Assembly: GCF_918741285.1 (NCBI RefSeq)
Contig: NZ_CAKKNC010000017.1
Location: forward strand, 43,527-107,526
From: Sphingobium sp. CECT 9361
Lineage (GTDB): Bacteria > Pseudomonadota > Alphaproteobacteria > Sphingomonadales > Sphingomonadaceae
Direction of reading: 5' to 3'
DNA: 64,000 nucleotides
Numbering within the stretch: the first letter of the stretch is position 1; the number at the start of each line of letters is the position of its first letter. Below, in pieces: positions 1 through 9,319 of the stretch. The notes below the pieces were generated by a model that did no database searches, was not told the origin of the DNA, and saw only the letters and a list, made by a program, of their open reading frames with translations. Position numbers and translations under genes: made by a program.

Positions 1-858
1 GCGCCCAATGCGGGCAAGTCGACGCTGGTCAATGCTCTGGTGGGGCAGAAGGTCGCGATTACCAGCCCAAAGGCGCAGACGACGCGGACGCGCGTGATGG
101 GCGTTGCGATCGAGGGGGATGCGCAGCTTATTCTGGTCGATACGCCGGGGATTTTCGAGCCAAAGCGCCGGCTCGACCGGGCGATGGTGCAGGCAGCATG
201 GGGCGGCGCACAGGGCGCGGACCTGATCGCATTGGTGATCGACGGAAAGGCAGGCCTTGGCACCAAGCTGGAGCGTGCTGTCGAAGGGTTGAAGGAGCGC
301 AAGGAACCCAAGCTGCTCATCATCAACAAGGTCGACATCGCGACCAAGGAAAAGCTGCTGGTCCATGCCGAAAAACTGAATGCCGCCGTGGGTTTTGAGG
401 AGATATTCTTCGTTAGCGCCGCGACGGGCGATGGCTTGCCGCAGTTCAAGGCGGCCCTGGCGAAGATGATGCCAGAAGGTCCGTGGCATTTCCCCGAAGA
501 TCAGGTGTCGGATGCCACCGACCGGATGCTGGCCGCGGAAATCACGCGGGAGCAATTGTATCATCAGTTACACGCGGAACTGCCCTATGCGGCGGCGGTC
601 GAGACGGAAAAGTATAGCGAGCGTCCCGATGGATCGCTGGAAATCCATCAGCAGATATTGATCGGACGACCGACGCAGCGGGCCATCGTGCTCGGCAAAG
701 GTGGGCAGCGGCTGAAACAGATCGGGTCGCAGGCGCGCGCGGAACTCGCGGCGCTGATCGGGAAGCCGGTGCACCTCTACCTGCATGTGAAGGTCAAGGA
801 AGACTGGGAAAACGACCGCAGCGTGTATCGGGATATCGGGCTGGATTGGGTAGAGTAA
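1..858 (+). CDS. era: GTPase Era, 5' end cut by window edge
   Basis: Era is an essential GTPase that binds 16S rRNA and assists 30S ribosomal subunit maturation. The frame is open from base 1 (285 codons), starting inside the P-loop (A-P-N-A-G-K-S-T), so only a few N-terminal residues are missing. Also visible are the switch I threonines (TTRTRV), the G3 motif DTPG, the G4 motif NKVD and, near the C terminus, a KH RNA-binding domain with GKGGQRLKQIG. Length and domain order fit full-size Era of about 300 residues. The first in-frame ATG at base 40 is not the start, because the P-loop lies upstream of it. Upstream partners (often rnc) are outside the window. Confidence 0.96.
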   Translation, partial: APNAGKSTLVNALVGQKVAITSPKAQTTRTRVMGVAIEGDAQLILVDTPGIFEPKRRLDRAMVQAAWGGAQGADLIALVIDGKAGLGTKLERAVEGLKERKEPKLLIINKVDIATKEKLLVHAEKLNAAVGFEEIFFVSAATGDGLPQFKAALAKMMPEGPWHFPEDQVSDATDRMLAAEITREQLYHQLHAELPYAAAVETEKYSERPDGSLEIHQQILIGRPTQRAIVLGKGGQRLKQIGSQARAELAALIGKPVHLYLHVKVKEDWENDRSVYRDIGLDWVE

Positions 859-904
859 CCGAGAGTGTAAGCGGATATTTACCTCGAAGCGTTACGCCTT
901 CGAA

Positions 905-1621
905 ATGTCCGCTGCGATCCGCATTTTGATAGCCGTCAGCTTTTCCATGCTGGCGACGCTCATCGCGATGTATCTTCTTTCGCGGCTGCCGGGAATGGAT
1001 GTACCTCTGCAATGGTGGATTTTCGGAGCAGCATGCCCCTTGGTCGTGTCATTTCCGGTGAGTTACCTCTTGATCCGGCAGGGCGACCGAAACCAGATGT
1101 TACATACCGAGCTTCGAGCCGCCTTCGCCCAAGCCAAGCATCTTTCCGAAATCGACCAAATGACTGGGCTGCTCAACAGAGCGACGTTTATAAGGTGGGC
1201 TTCCGAGCGGTCGAAAGCGTCGTTCGGTGCCGTCCTTCTGATAGATATCGACAATTTCAAGAGCATCAATGACTTATACGGTCACCATGTTGGGGACACA
1301 GTCCTGCAAATGGTGGCCGAGACCCTTAAATCCTCCACCAGAAGCACCGATTTGTGCGGCCGTCTGGGCGGAGAGGAATTTGCCGTTCTTCTGCAAAATT
1401 GCGACATCGATACCGCGTTGAACATGGCAGAAAGACTGCGGGTCAACGTCAGTGAACTGCAGATTGCACTACCCAATAAGCAGGTCGTAGCACCGACGAT
1501 CAGCATAGGCGTTGCCACCCAGAATGGCGTGCACCCCTTCCAGGAAACACTGCAGCACGCCGACCGCGCCATGTACCGCGCCAAGAACCAGGGGCGCAAT
1601 CAGGTACAACTGGCCGCTTGA
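905..1621 (+). CDS. Membrane-anchored GGDEF diguanylate cyclase
   Basis: The 238-residue protein should make cyclic di-GMP from two GTP at the inner membrane. Two hydrophobic segments lie at about residues 5-27 and 37-57, followed by a short linker and a GGDEF domain with signature GGEEF at residues 155-159. An RxxD inhibitory site (R146-S-T-D149) sits exactly five residues before the signature, so product inhibition is expected. There is no PAS or other cytoplasmic sensor; any signal would have to come through the membrane part. It lies 46 nt after era and ends nine bases before the convergent topA stop. The substrate output is not evident from the neighbours. Confidence 0.9.
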   Translation: MSAAIRILIAVSFSMLATLIAMYLLSRLPGMDVPLQWWIFGAACPLVVSFPVSYLLIRQGDRNQMLHTELRAAFAQAKHLSEIDQMTGLLNRATFIRWASERSKASFGAVLLIDIDNFKSINDLYGHHVGDTVLQMVAETLKSSTRSTDLCGRLGGEEFAVLLQNCDIDTALNMAERLRVNVSELQIALPNKQVVAPTISIGVATQNGVHPFQETLQHADRAMYRAKNQGRNQVQLAA

Positions 1622-1630
1622 AATGGTCAG

Positions 1631-4198
1631 TTAAGTAACGGCAGCCTTTTTGGGTGCCGTCGCTTTTTTAGGAGCGGCCTTCTTCGCGGGTGCTTTCTTG
1701 GCCGCTGCTTTCTTAGGCGCTGCTTTCTTCTTGCCCTTCTTGGCAGGTGCTGCGGCGGCGCGGGCGTCGATGAGTTGAGCGGCTTCTTCCAGCGTCAGTT
1801 GGTCCTTGTCGACGGTCTTGGGCAGCGTCGCGTTGGTTTCTCCGTCAGTGACGTAAGCGCCGTAGCGGCCTTCCATCAGCTTGATTTCCGCTTCGCTGCG
1901 CGGGTGTTTGCCGAGAACCTTGAGCGGTTCGCGACCACCGGCGGCGCGCGGTCCCTTGTTGGCGGCGTCGGCCAGCTTCGCGACGGCGGCGTTCATGCCG
2001 GTTTCGAAAATTTCGGCGGTGCCGGACAGCCGCGCATATTTGCCGTCATGGAGCAGATACGGCCCGAAACGCCCGATATTGGCGACGATGGGCAGGCCCG
2101 TTTCCGGGTGATCGCCGACGGTGCGCGGGAGGCTGAGCAGCTTCACCGCCCAGTCGAGCGTCAGTTCGCCATCGGGCAAATCCTTCGGGATCGACCCACG
2201 CTTGGCCTCCTTGCCTTCGCCCATTTCGATATAGGGACCAAAGCGGCCGCTTTTGCGGATGATGTCCTGCCCGGTTTCAGGATGCTGGCCGAGCGCTTCG
2301 GGGCCGGTATCGGCGGCGCCATCGCTGCCCGGCTGACCGAATTTACGGGTGAATTTGCATTCCGGATAGTTGGAGCAAGCGATGAACGCGCCGAAGCGTC
2401 CGCCGCGCAGCGACAATTTGCCATCGGCGCACAGCGGGCAAGCGCGCGGATCGGTGCCGTCCGCCTTGGCCGGGAACAGCATGGGTTCGAGGAATTTGTC
2501 GAGCTCAGCGGTGATGTCGGAAGGCTTCTGCTCCATGACTTCCAGCGTCTTGGGCTTGAAGTCTTTCCAGAAGGCTTCAAGTACGGCCTGCCACTGCGCG
2601 CGGCCGCCGGAGACGTCATCGAGTTCGTCTTCCATGCCTGCCGTGAAGTCGTAGCTCACATAGCGTTCGAAGAAGCGTTCGAGGAAAGCGGTGACGAGGC
2701 GTCCGCTTTCTTCGGCAAAGAAGCGGTTCTTTTCGATCCGCACATAGTCGCGGTCCTTGAGCGTCTGGAGCGTCGAGGCGTAAGTCGATGGGCGACCGAT
2801 GCCGAGCTCTTCCAGACGCTTGACGAGGCTCGCTTCGCTGTAGCGTGGCGGCGGCTGCGTGAAATGCTGTTCGGCGTTGACGGCCTTTTTCGCGGGCACA
2901 TCGCCTTGCGACAGACGGGGCAACAGCTTGCCGTCTTCGTCTTCGCTATCGTCGCGGCCTTCTTCGTAGAGCGCGAGGAAGCCGGGGAAGATTACGACCT
3001 GCCCGGTGGCGCGCAGGGTGTGGCTGCCGCTGCCGTCGGTCATGTCGATGGTGGTGCGCTCCATGCGGGCGGATGCCATCTGGCTGGCGAGTGCGCGCTT
3101 GAAGACGAGGTCGTAGAGGCGCGCATGGTCGCCGGAGCCGACTTTGTCGCGGGTAAATTCGGTCGGACGAATGGCTTCATGCGCTTCCTGTGCATTCTTT
3201 GCCTTCGTCTGATACATGCGTGGTTTTTCAGGAAGATAGCCGCCGTCATAGCGATCCGATATCGCCTTGCGTGCGGCGGAAATGGCGCTGTGGTCCATTT
3301 GTACGCCGTCGGTACGCATGTAGGTGATCGCGCCGTCTTCGTAGAGCTGCTGCGCGATCCGCATGGTGTGGCTGGCGGAGAAGCCCAGCTTGCGAGCGGC
3401 TTCCTGCTGGAGCGTCGAGGTTGTGAACGGCGGCGGCGGATTGCGGGTGAGCGGCTTGGTCTCGACCGTCTGAACGGTGAAGCGGCCCGCTTCGACATCG
3501 GCCTTGGCGGCGAGTGCGTCGCCTTCCTTGCCGATGCTGAGGCGCTCGATCTTCTCGCCCTTCCAGCGGATGAGGCGCGAGGTGAACGCTACGCCGCCCT
3601 GCTCCATGTCGGCGGAGACGGACCAATATTCCTGCGCGGTGAAGCTCTCGATCTCGCGTTCGCGCTCGACAATGAGGCGCAAGGCAACTGACTGCACACG
3701 CCCCGCCGATTTGGCACCCGGCAGCTTGCGCCAGAGCACTGGCGAAAGGGTGAAGCCGACGAGATAGTCGAGCGCGCGGCGGGCGCGATAGGCGTCGATC
3801 AGATCCTCGTCGAGCGCGCGGGGATGCGCCATGGCGTCGAGCACAGCCGCCTTTGTGATGGCATTGAAGGTTACGCGGTCAACCACTTGCGGCAGCGCCT
3901 TTTTCGCGCGCAGCACTTCCTGCACATGCCAGCTTATGGCTTCGCCTTCGCGGTCAGGGTCAGTCGCGAGGATGAGGCGCGTAGCTTGCTTGGCGGCATC
4001 GGTGATCGCCTTCAACTGGCGCGCCTTGTCGCCGTAATTTTCCCACGACATCGCAAAACCGTCGTCGGGGTTCACCGATCCATCCTTGGGCGGCAGATCT
4101 CGGATGTGACCATAGGACGCCAGGACATGGAAATCCCCGCCCAGATACTTCTCGATGGTCTTCGCCTTGGCCGGCGACTCTACAATGACAAGCTGCAT
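1631..4198 (-). CDS. topA: DNA topoisomerase I (type IA)
   Basis: Relaxes negatively supercoiled DNA through a transient 5'-phosphotyrosine. The 855-residue protein begins with the Toprim domain (IVESPAKAKTIEKYLG) and has the acidic D-P-D-R-E-G-E motif at about residues 80-86. The catalytic tyrosine is Y293 in ITYMRTD. A four-cysteine zinc finger (CPLCADG to CSNYPECKF) lies at about residue 590, followed by three topo C repeats with the GRFGPY/GRYGAY pattern. The last 45 or so residues are an alternating Lys/Ala tail, as in many alphaproteobacterial TopA proteins, probably for DNA contact. It follows dprA and plsY on the same strand. Confidence 0.97.
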   Translation of the reverse strand: MQLVIVESPAKAKTIEKYLGGDFHVLASYGHIRDLPPKDGSVNPDDGFAMSWENYGDKARQLKAITDAAKQATRLILATDPDREGEAISWHVQEVLRAKKALPQVVDRVTFNAITKAAVLDAMAHPRALDEDLIDAYRARRALDYLVGFTLSPVLWRKLPGAKSAGRVQSVALRLIVEREREIESFTAQEYWSVSADMEQGGVAFTSRLIRWKGEKIERLSIGKEGDALAAKADVEAGRFTVQTVETKPLTRNPPPPFTTSTLQQEAARKLGFSASHTMRIAQQLYEDGAITYMRTDGVQMDHSAISAARKAISDRYDGGYLPEKPRMYQTKAKNAQEAHEAIRPTEFTRDKVGSGDHARLYDLVFKRALASQMASARMERTTIDMTDGSGSHTLRATGQVVIFPGFLALYEEGRDDSEDEDGKLLPRLSQGDVPAKKAVNAEQHFTQPPPRYSEASLVKRLEELGIGRPSTYASTLQTLKDRDYVRIEKNRFFAEESGRLVTAFLERFFERYVSYDFTAGMEDELDDVSGGRAQWQAVLEAFWKDFKPKTLEVMEQKPSDITAELDKFLEPMLFPAKADGTDPRACPLCADGKLSLRGGRFGAFIACSNYPECKFTRKFGQPGSDGAADTGPEALGQHPETGQDIIRKSGRFGPYIEMGEGKEAKRGSIPKDLPDGELTLDWAVKLLSLPRTVGDHPETGLPIVANIGRFGPYLLHDGKYARLSGTAEIFETGMNAAVAKLADAANKGPRAAGGREPLKVLGKHPRSEAEIKLMEGRYGAYVTDGETNATLPKTVDKDQLTLEEAAQLIDARAAAAPAKKGKKKAAPKKAAAKKAPAKKAAPKKATAPKKAAVT
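1638..1672 (+). terminator. Intrinsic terminator of the GGDEF gene, inside the topA 3' end
   Basis: Arms acggca (1638-1643) and tgccgt (1655-1660), extended by cc/gg after one mismatch, enclose a T loop. On the plus strand they are followed by a run of six T at about 1663-1669. The hairpin lies within the last codons of the convergent topA gene, so the same bases encode the topA tail and stop plus-strand transcription. Confidence 0.6.
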
Positions 4199-4290
4199 GA
4201 TGCTGTCGAAAACCCCTGTTGAATCGTTCTCTCACGTATACGCGCGAGTTTGGGTGTGGAAATTGAGAACCGTCAAGCGGCCATTATGGG

Positions 4291-5373
4291 TCATTCGCGC
4301 AGGCTGACGCGCCCGCCTGCATGGCGTTCGGCACGTCCGGCCAGTTCAAGTTCGAGGAGGACGGTCTGCACCAGCGCCGGGGCTATGCCCGACTGGCGGA
4401 TGAGTTCATCGACCGGGACCGGGACGGGGCCGAGCAGATCGACGATGCGGCGGCGGTCGGAATCGCTGGCGTCGGCGGGTGGCGCAGCGGTGAAGGGATC
4501 GGAGGGCTGGCGGAACATCGATCCGTGGATGGGGCCGATGGCTTCCAAAATGTCCGCGACCGATTGCACGAGGATCGCGCCTTCGCGGATCAGTTGATTG
4601 CATCCCTGCGCACGGGGGTCGAGCGGGGAGCCGGGGACCGCCATGACGTCACGCCCTGCCTCCCCCGCCAGCCGCGCGGTGATGAGCGAGCCGGACTTCG
4701 GCGCTGCCTCGACTACGACCGTGCCGACCGAAAGACCCGCGATGATGCGGTTGCGCGAGGGGAAATGGCGCGCGAGCGGTTGGGTGCCGGGCGGCTGTTC
4801 GGCGAGGAGCAGGCCGCGCTGAGCGACCTGTTCCTGCAGTGCTTCGTTTTCCGGAGGGTACGCAATGTCGATGCCGCTGGCGATGACGCCGATCGTGCCG
4901 CCATCGATCGATCCCTGATGCGCTGCGGTGTCTATGCCGCGCGCCAGACCGGAAACCACGGTGACGCCCTCCGCCGCTAGCCCCTGCCCCAGCATCCGTG
5001 AGAAGCGGCAGGCAGCAGCGGAGGCATTGCGCGCGCCGACCATGCCGACGCAACGGCGCTTCGCCAGTGACAGATCGCCGCGATAGATGAGCGCGGGCGG
5101 GGCCGTTTCCATTTCGGCCAGCAATGCCGGGTAATCGGGTTCGCCGATGAAGACGTAAAATGCGCCAAGGGATTGGGTGCGTTCGACTTCGCGCAGGATG
5201 AGAGCGGGTTCGGCCAAGCGCGGAGGGCGGCCTCCACCCCGCGCGGCAAGATCCGGGATCGCCGCCAGCGCGGCTGTGGCCGAGCCGAAGCGCGCGATGA
5301 GCTGACGATAGGTTATGGGACCGATCTGCGCCGAGCGGATCAGGCGCAGGCTATCCAGACGGGAATGCTCCAA
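4291..5373 (-). CDS. dprA: DNA-processing protein DprA
   Basis: DprA binds incoming single-stranded DNA during natural transformation and loads RecA. The 360-residue protein has an N-terminal helix-hairpin region, a Rossmann-like core (VGARNAS, SGLARGIDTAAHQG, then FPSRNRIIAGLS and GSLITARLA) and a C-terminal winged-helix DprA/WH domain. The frame opens with TTG (rev 5373-5371) directly after an in-frame stop, so TTG is the only start that keeps the N-terminal domain. Six bases separate it from the plsY stop, and topA follows 92 nt further on. No other competence genes are in view. Confidence 0.93.
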   Translation of the reverse strand: MEHSRLDSLRLIRSAQIGPITYRQLIARFGSATAALAAIPDLAARGGGRPPRLAEPALILREVERTQSLGAFYVFIGEPDYPALLAEMETAPPALIYRGDLSLAKRRCVGMVGARNASAAACRFSRMLGQGLAAEGVTVVSGLARGIDTAAHQGSIDGGTIGVIASGIDIAYPPENEALQEQVAQRGLLLAEQPPGTQPLARHFPSRNRIIAGLSVGTVVVEAAPKSGSLITARLAGEAGRDVMAVPGSPLDPRAQGCNQLIREGAILVQSVADILEAIGPIHGSMFRQPSDPFTAAPPADASDSDRRRIVDLLGPVPVPVDELIRQSGIAPALVQTVLLELELAGRAERHAGGRVSLRE

Positions 5374-5379
5374 CGTATC

Positions 5380-5979
5380 TCAGCCCTTCTTGCCGACCTT
5401 CGGCTCGGTGCCCGCCAACAGTCGCCTTATATTGGCGCGGTGACGCCACAGGACGATAGCGGCCATTCCCGCGAAGGCCTGAGCAAGCATAGGATGCCCC
5501 GCTACTAGCGCGCCTATAGGGGCGCTAATCGCTGCCGCCATGCCCCCAACCGAGGACCAGCGCAGGATCAGGAGCGCGCCGATCCACACGGCCGCGAACA
5601 GCAGGCCGCTGGGCCAGTGCAGCGCGAGAACCACGCCCATCATCGTAGCAACGCCCTTGCCCCCGGCAAAGCGTAGCCAGATGGGGTAGCAATGGCCGAT
5701 GAACGCCATCACGCCGCCGACGACGGTGCCGTGCGCCGGATCGATCATGCCGCCGATGGCGACTGCGCCAGCCCCTTTGGCCAGGTCCAGAAGCAGCGTC
5801 AGCGCCGCCAGTCCCTTGCGCCCTGTGCGCAGGACATTGGTAGCGCCGATGTTGCCGGACCCGATCTGACGAAGGTCGCCTGCGCCCGAAAAGCGGGTGA
5901 GGAGCAAGCCGAAGGGGATCGAACCCAACACATATCCGACAAGTGCAGAGAGAATTGGCGCGAGCCAGAGCGATGGCAT
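5380..5979 (-). CDS. plsY: Glycerol-3-phosphate acyltransferase PlsY
   Basis: PlsY transfers the acyl group of acyl-phosphate to glycerol 3-phosphate, the first step of phospholipid synthesis, in the inner membrane. The 199-residue protein is almost entirely hydrophobic with family motifs GSIPFG, SGNIGATNVLRTGRKG, GHCYPIWLRFAGGKGVAT. The open frame extends 34 codons further upstream, but the ATG at 5979 is preferred because an AAGGGGACC ribosome binding site sits before it and typical PlsY begins there. First gene of a plsY-dprA-topA run, and divergent from murI. Confidence 0.95.
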   Translation of the reverse strand: MPSLWLAPILSALVGYVLGSIPFGLLLTRFSGAGDLRQIGSGNIGATNVLRTGRKGLAALTLLLDLAKGAGAVAIGGMIDPAHGTVVGGVMAFIGHCYPIWLRFAGGKGVATMMGVVLALHWPSGLLFAAVWIGALLILRWSSVGGMAAAISAPIGALVAGHPMLAQAFAGMAAIVLWRHRANIRRLLAGTEPKVGKKG

Positions 5980-6121
5980 GAAAAGGTCCCCTTGGTACGT
6001 CCCAATCATAAACGGCAGCGCAGCAGGGGCAAGTCGCGTTTCCACGTTTTGCGCACAGGATGACGGGTTCGCCATCGGCACGCGGTTGACTTCCTAAGCC
6101 CGGCAAGGGAATTGAACGAGC

Positions 6122-6925
6122 ATGACTGTATCGCCTGACGCCCCTGTCCTCTTTTTCGATTCCGGTGTCGGCGGCTTGTCGATTCTTGCGCCCGCCCATG
6201 CGCTCCTGCCAACCATGCCGGTCGTTTACGCTGCCGACTCCGCTGGATTTCCTTATGGGACGAAGAGCGAAGCGGAGATTGCGGCGCGGGTGCCTGCGCT
6301 GCTCGGTCGCCTTGTCGAGCGTTATCGCCCGCGTCTTGTGGTAATCGCCTGCAATACGGCATCGACCATCGCTCTGTCGGTGGTGCGCGCTGCGCTGGAT
6401 GTGCCGGTGGTGGGCACTGTCCCGGCGATCAAGCCCGCCGCCGAGCAATCAATCGAGCGCGTCATCGGCGTGCTTGGCACTGACGCCACCGTGCGCCAAC
6501 CTTATGTGGATCGGCTGGCGGCGGAACATGGCGCGGACTGTACCGTGCTGAGGCACGGATCGGCGGCGCTGGTGGCGCTTGCCGAAGCGAAGCTGCGAGG
6601 AGAGACGCTCGATCCGGCGGTGGCGCGCGATGCCTTGGCGGGATTGCTCGATCAGCCCGGCGGGGAGCGGATGGACGTTGTTGTGCTGGCTTGCACGCAC
6701 TTTCCGCTTTTGCTGGATGAACTACGCGCCGCCAGCCCCCGCGAACTGGCTTTCGTCGATGGCGGACCGGGCATCGCGCGGCGGATCGCCTATCTTACTC
6801 AGGGACAGGCATGGCCGGACGCACAGCCCGATGGCGTCGCCGTATTTACGCGGGTCGATGCCGACACGGAAGCGTTGCGACCTGCGCTGCTATCATACGG
6901 ATTAACACGTATCGACGCGCTATAA
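6122..6925 (+). CDS. murI: Glutamate racemase
   Basis: Interconverts L- and D-glutamate to supply peptidoglycan synthesis; cytoplasmic and cofactor-free. The 267-residue protein shows F-D-S-G-V-G-G-L-S near the N terminus and both catalytic cysteines in context, IACNTAST and LACTHFPLL. The substrate loop YAADSAGFPYG is also conserved. The length is normal for the family. It stands divergent from plsY and ahead of hemA on the same strand. Confidence 0.95.
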   Translation: MTVSPDAPVLFFDSGVGGLSILAPAHALLPTMPVVYAADSAGFPYGTKSEAEIAARVPALLGRLVERYRPRLVVIACNTASTIALSVVRAALDVPVVGTVPAIKPAAEQSIERVIGVLGTDATVRQPYVDRLAAEHGADCTVLRHGSAALVALAEAKLRGETLDPAVARDALAGLLDQPGGERMDVVVLACTHFPLLLDELRAASPRELAFVDGGPGIARRIAYLTQGQAWPDAQPDGVAVFTRVDADTEALRPALLSYGLTRIDAL

Positions 6926-7045
6926 AGCGCCGGGACGATTGGAGTGATCGGAAAACTCCCACTTTTGCGAACGGTTATCGCTGGTAAATCGCTCGCACCC
7001 TGTCTAAACGGCGGCCCTAGTCAATGCAGCAGTCGGGACGACGCC

Positions 7046-8266
7046 GTGAACTACAAACATATCTTCAGCCAGGCTATCGACCGCTTGCACAGTGAAGGCC
7101 GCTATCGGGTCTTCATCGATATTTTGCGGAACAAGGGGAATTTCCCCAACGCGCGCTGCTTCCATGGCCATAACGGGCCGAAGCCGATTACGGTGTGGTG
7201 CTCCAACGACTATCTCGCCATGGGCCAGCATCCCAAGGTCGTTTCCGCGATGGAAGAAGCGCTGCACGATGTCGGCGCTGGGTCTGGCGGCACGCGCAAT
7301 ATCGGCGGCAACACGCATTATCATGTCGATCTGGAAGGCGAACTGGCCGACCTGCATGGCAAGGAAGGCGCACTGCTCTTCACCAGTGGCTATGTGTCGA
7401 ACGAAGCGACGCTTTCGACGCTGGCCAAGCTGCTTCCGGGTTGCATCATCTATTCCGATGAACTGAACCACGCATCTATGATTGCGGGCATTCGCAATTC
7501 GGGCTGCGAGAAGCAGGTGTTCCGTCACAACGATGTCGAACATCTGCGCGAATTGCTCGAAGCGTCGGACCCCGAAGCGCCCAAGCTGATCGCCTTCGAA
7601 AGCGTCTATTCGATGGACGGCGATGTCGCGCCGATCGATGCGTTTTGCGATCTGGCGGATGAATTCAATGCGCTGACCTATCTCGATGAAGTGCATGCTG
7701 TGGGCATGTACGGTCCGCGCGGTGGCGGCATTTCGGATCGCGACGGCGTTGCGCATCGGTTGACGATCATCGAAGGGACGCTCGGCAAGGCGTTCGGCGT
7801 GATGGGCGGCTATATCGCGGCCGATCAGATGATCATCGACGTGATCCGCAGCTATGCGCCCGGGTTCATCTTCACGACTTCGCTTTCGCCTGTGCTGGTG
7901 GCCGGTGCGCTGGCTAGCGTGCGGCACCTCAAAGCATCGAGCGAAGAGCGCAACGGGCAACAGGCGGCTGCCGCGACGCTCAAGAATCTGATGAGCGAAG
8001 CTGGTTTGCCGGTGATGCCGTCGGTCACGCACATCGTTCCGCTGATGGTCGGTGATCCGATCAAAGCCAAGAAGATCAGCGACATTCTGCTCGCCGAATA
8101 TGGCGTCTATGTGCAGCCGATCAATTACCCGACGGTCCCGCGCGGCACGGAGCGGCTGCGCTTTACGCCCGGTCCTGCGCATGATGAAGCGATGATGCGC
8201 GATCTGGTGTCGGCTTTGGTGGAAATCTGGTCACGCATGGAATTGCAACTGGCCGAGGCGGCCTAA
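7046..8266 (+). CDS. hemA: 5-aminolevulinate synthase
   Basis: Condenses glycine and succinyl-CoA to 5-aminolevulinate, the Shemin entry to haem synthesis typical of alphaproteobacteria. The 406-residue PLP enzyme has the pyridoxal lysine in [13 protein letters not shown], the glycine-rich [14 protein letters not shown] segment and the C-terminal [17 protein letters not shown] signature. The frame is open from 6944, but that extension has no family character. GTG at 7046 gives the usual N terminus M-N-Y-K-H-I-F. No Shine-Dalgarno motif is obvious there, so the start rests on family length. Confidence 0.94.
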   Translation: MNYKHIFSQAIDRLHSEGRYRVFIDILRNKGNFPNARCFHGHNGPKPITVWCSNDYLAMGQHPKVVSAMEEALHDVGAGSGGTRNIGGNTHYHVDLEGELADLHGKEGALLFTSGYVSNEATLSTLAKLLPGCIIYSDELNHASMIAGIRNSGCEKQVFRHNDVEHLRELLEASDPEAPKLIAFESVYSMDGDVAPIDAFCDLADEFNALTYLDEVHAVGMYGPRGGGISDRDGVAHRLTIIEGTLGKAFGVMGGYIAADQMIIDVIRSYAPGFIFTTSLSPVLVAGALASVRHLKASSEERNGQQAAAATLKNLMSEAGLPVMPSVTHIVPLMVGDPIKAKKISDILLAEYGVYVQPINYPTVPRGTERLRFTPGPAHDEAMMRDLVSALVEIWSRMELQLAEAA

Positions 8267-8317
8267 ATTCCAGCCCCTCTTGCGGAACCTAACATTGCTC
8301 TCCCATCTTGAGAGGGC

Positions 8318-9319
8318 ATGTCATCCGTTCCCCATTGGATAGAGCCGCACCCGACCGGCATCTATGTTCGCCCCGCAGATGCGTGGATCGACCCCAGCCA
8401 GCCGCGTGATCGCGCGCTGGTAACCCATGGTCATGCCGATCATGCGCGCGGCGGTCATGGGCATGTGTGGGCGACGCGCGAGACATTGGCGATCATGGGT
8501 CTGCGCTATGGGACAGCGGATGGCACCCCGCTGGCCTATGACGAGACGTTCACGCTGGGCGATGTGACCATTCGCTATGTGCCTGCGGGGCATGTGCTGG
8601 GTTCAGCGCAGATCGTGCTGGAACATGCAGGCGAGCGGGTAGTGGTGACGGGCGATTATAAACGCCGCAGCGATCCCACCTGCCCCGCTTTCGTGCCGGT
8701 GCCGTGCGATATCTTCGTGACCGAGGCCACATTCGGACTGCCCGTATTCCGCCATCCCGATACGGGGAGCGAAATGGACCGGCTGCTGGGCGCACTTCAT
8801 GCCCATCCGGAGCGATGCGTGCTGGTGGGCGCTTATGCGCTGGGCAAGGCACAACGGATCATTTGCGAACTGCGCGCGCGGGGGCATCATGACGCCATCT
8901 ATATCCACGGCGCGATGGAGAAAATGTGCGCGCTGTATCAGGATTTCGGCGTCGAGATGGGCGAATTGCGACCCGCCGCTGGTGTCGCGGCGAAGGACAT
9001 GCGTGGGCATGTCGTGATATCCCCGCCCTCGGCGCTGAACGACCGGTGGAGCCGTCGGCTGCCCGATCCCATCACTGCCATGGCGTCAGGCTGGATGCGG
9101 GTGCGGCAGCGCGCGCGTCAACGCAACGTCGAGTTGCCGCTGGTGATATCGGACCATGCCGACTGGGACGAACTGACAGCGACGATCCGCGAAGTCGCGC
9201 CGACCGAGACATGGGTGACGCATGGGCGGGAAGAGGCACTCGTTCACTGGTGCCAGATGCACCAGATGAAGGCACGCGCGCTGGCGCTGGTCGGGCGTGA
9301 GGATGACGACGATGCGTGA
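8318..9319 (+). CDS. Ligase-associated DNA exonuclease, metallo-beta-lactamase/beta-CASP fold
   Basis: The 333-residue protein resembles mRNA 3'-end processing or SNM1-like nucleases. The metal-binding signature T-H-G-H-A-D-H is at residues 36-42, with later histidine/aspartate motifs including GDYKRRSDP and SDHADWDEL. Proteins of this family are encoded beside an ATP-dependent ligase and are called ligase-associated DNA damage response exonucleases. Here the stop overlaps the next gene (the ligase) by eight bases, so the two are almost certainly translated together. The exact substrate is inferred from the family. Confidence 0.88.
   Translation: MSSVPHWIEPHPTGIYVRPADAWIDPSQPRDRALVTHGHADHARGGHGHVWATRETLAIMGLRYGTADGTPLAYDETFTLGDVTIRYVPAGHVLGSAQIVLEHAGERVVVTGDYKRRSDPTCPAFVPVPCDIFVTEATFGLPVFRHPDTGSEMDRLLGALHAHPERCVLVGAYALGKAQRIICELRARGHHDAIYIHGAMEKMCALYQDFGVEMGELRPAAGVAAKDMRGHVVISPPSALNDRWSRRLPDPITAMASGWMRVRQRARQRNVELPLVISDHADWDELTATIREVAPTETWVTHGREEALVHWCQMHQMKARALALVGREDDDDA

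Noticed and set aside
1775..3691. A 638-codon open frame antisense to topA
   Set aside because: TopA on the other strand has every catalytic and zinc motif. The antisense translation is rich in Arg, Ala and Gly without domain features, as expected from GC-rich third positions.
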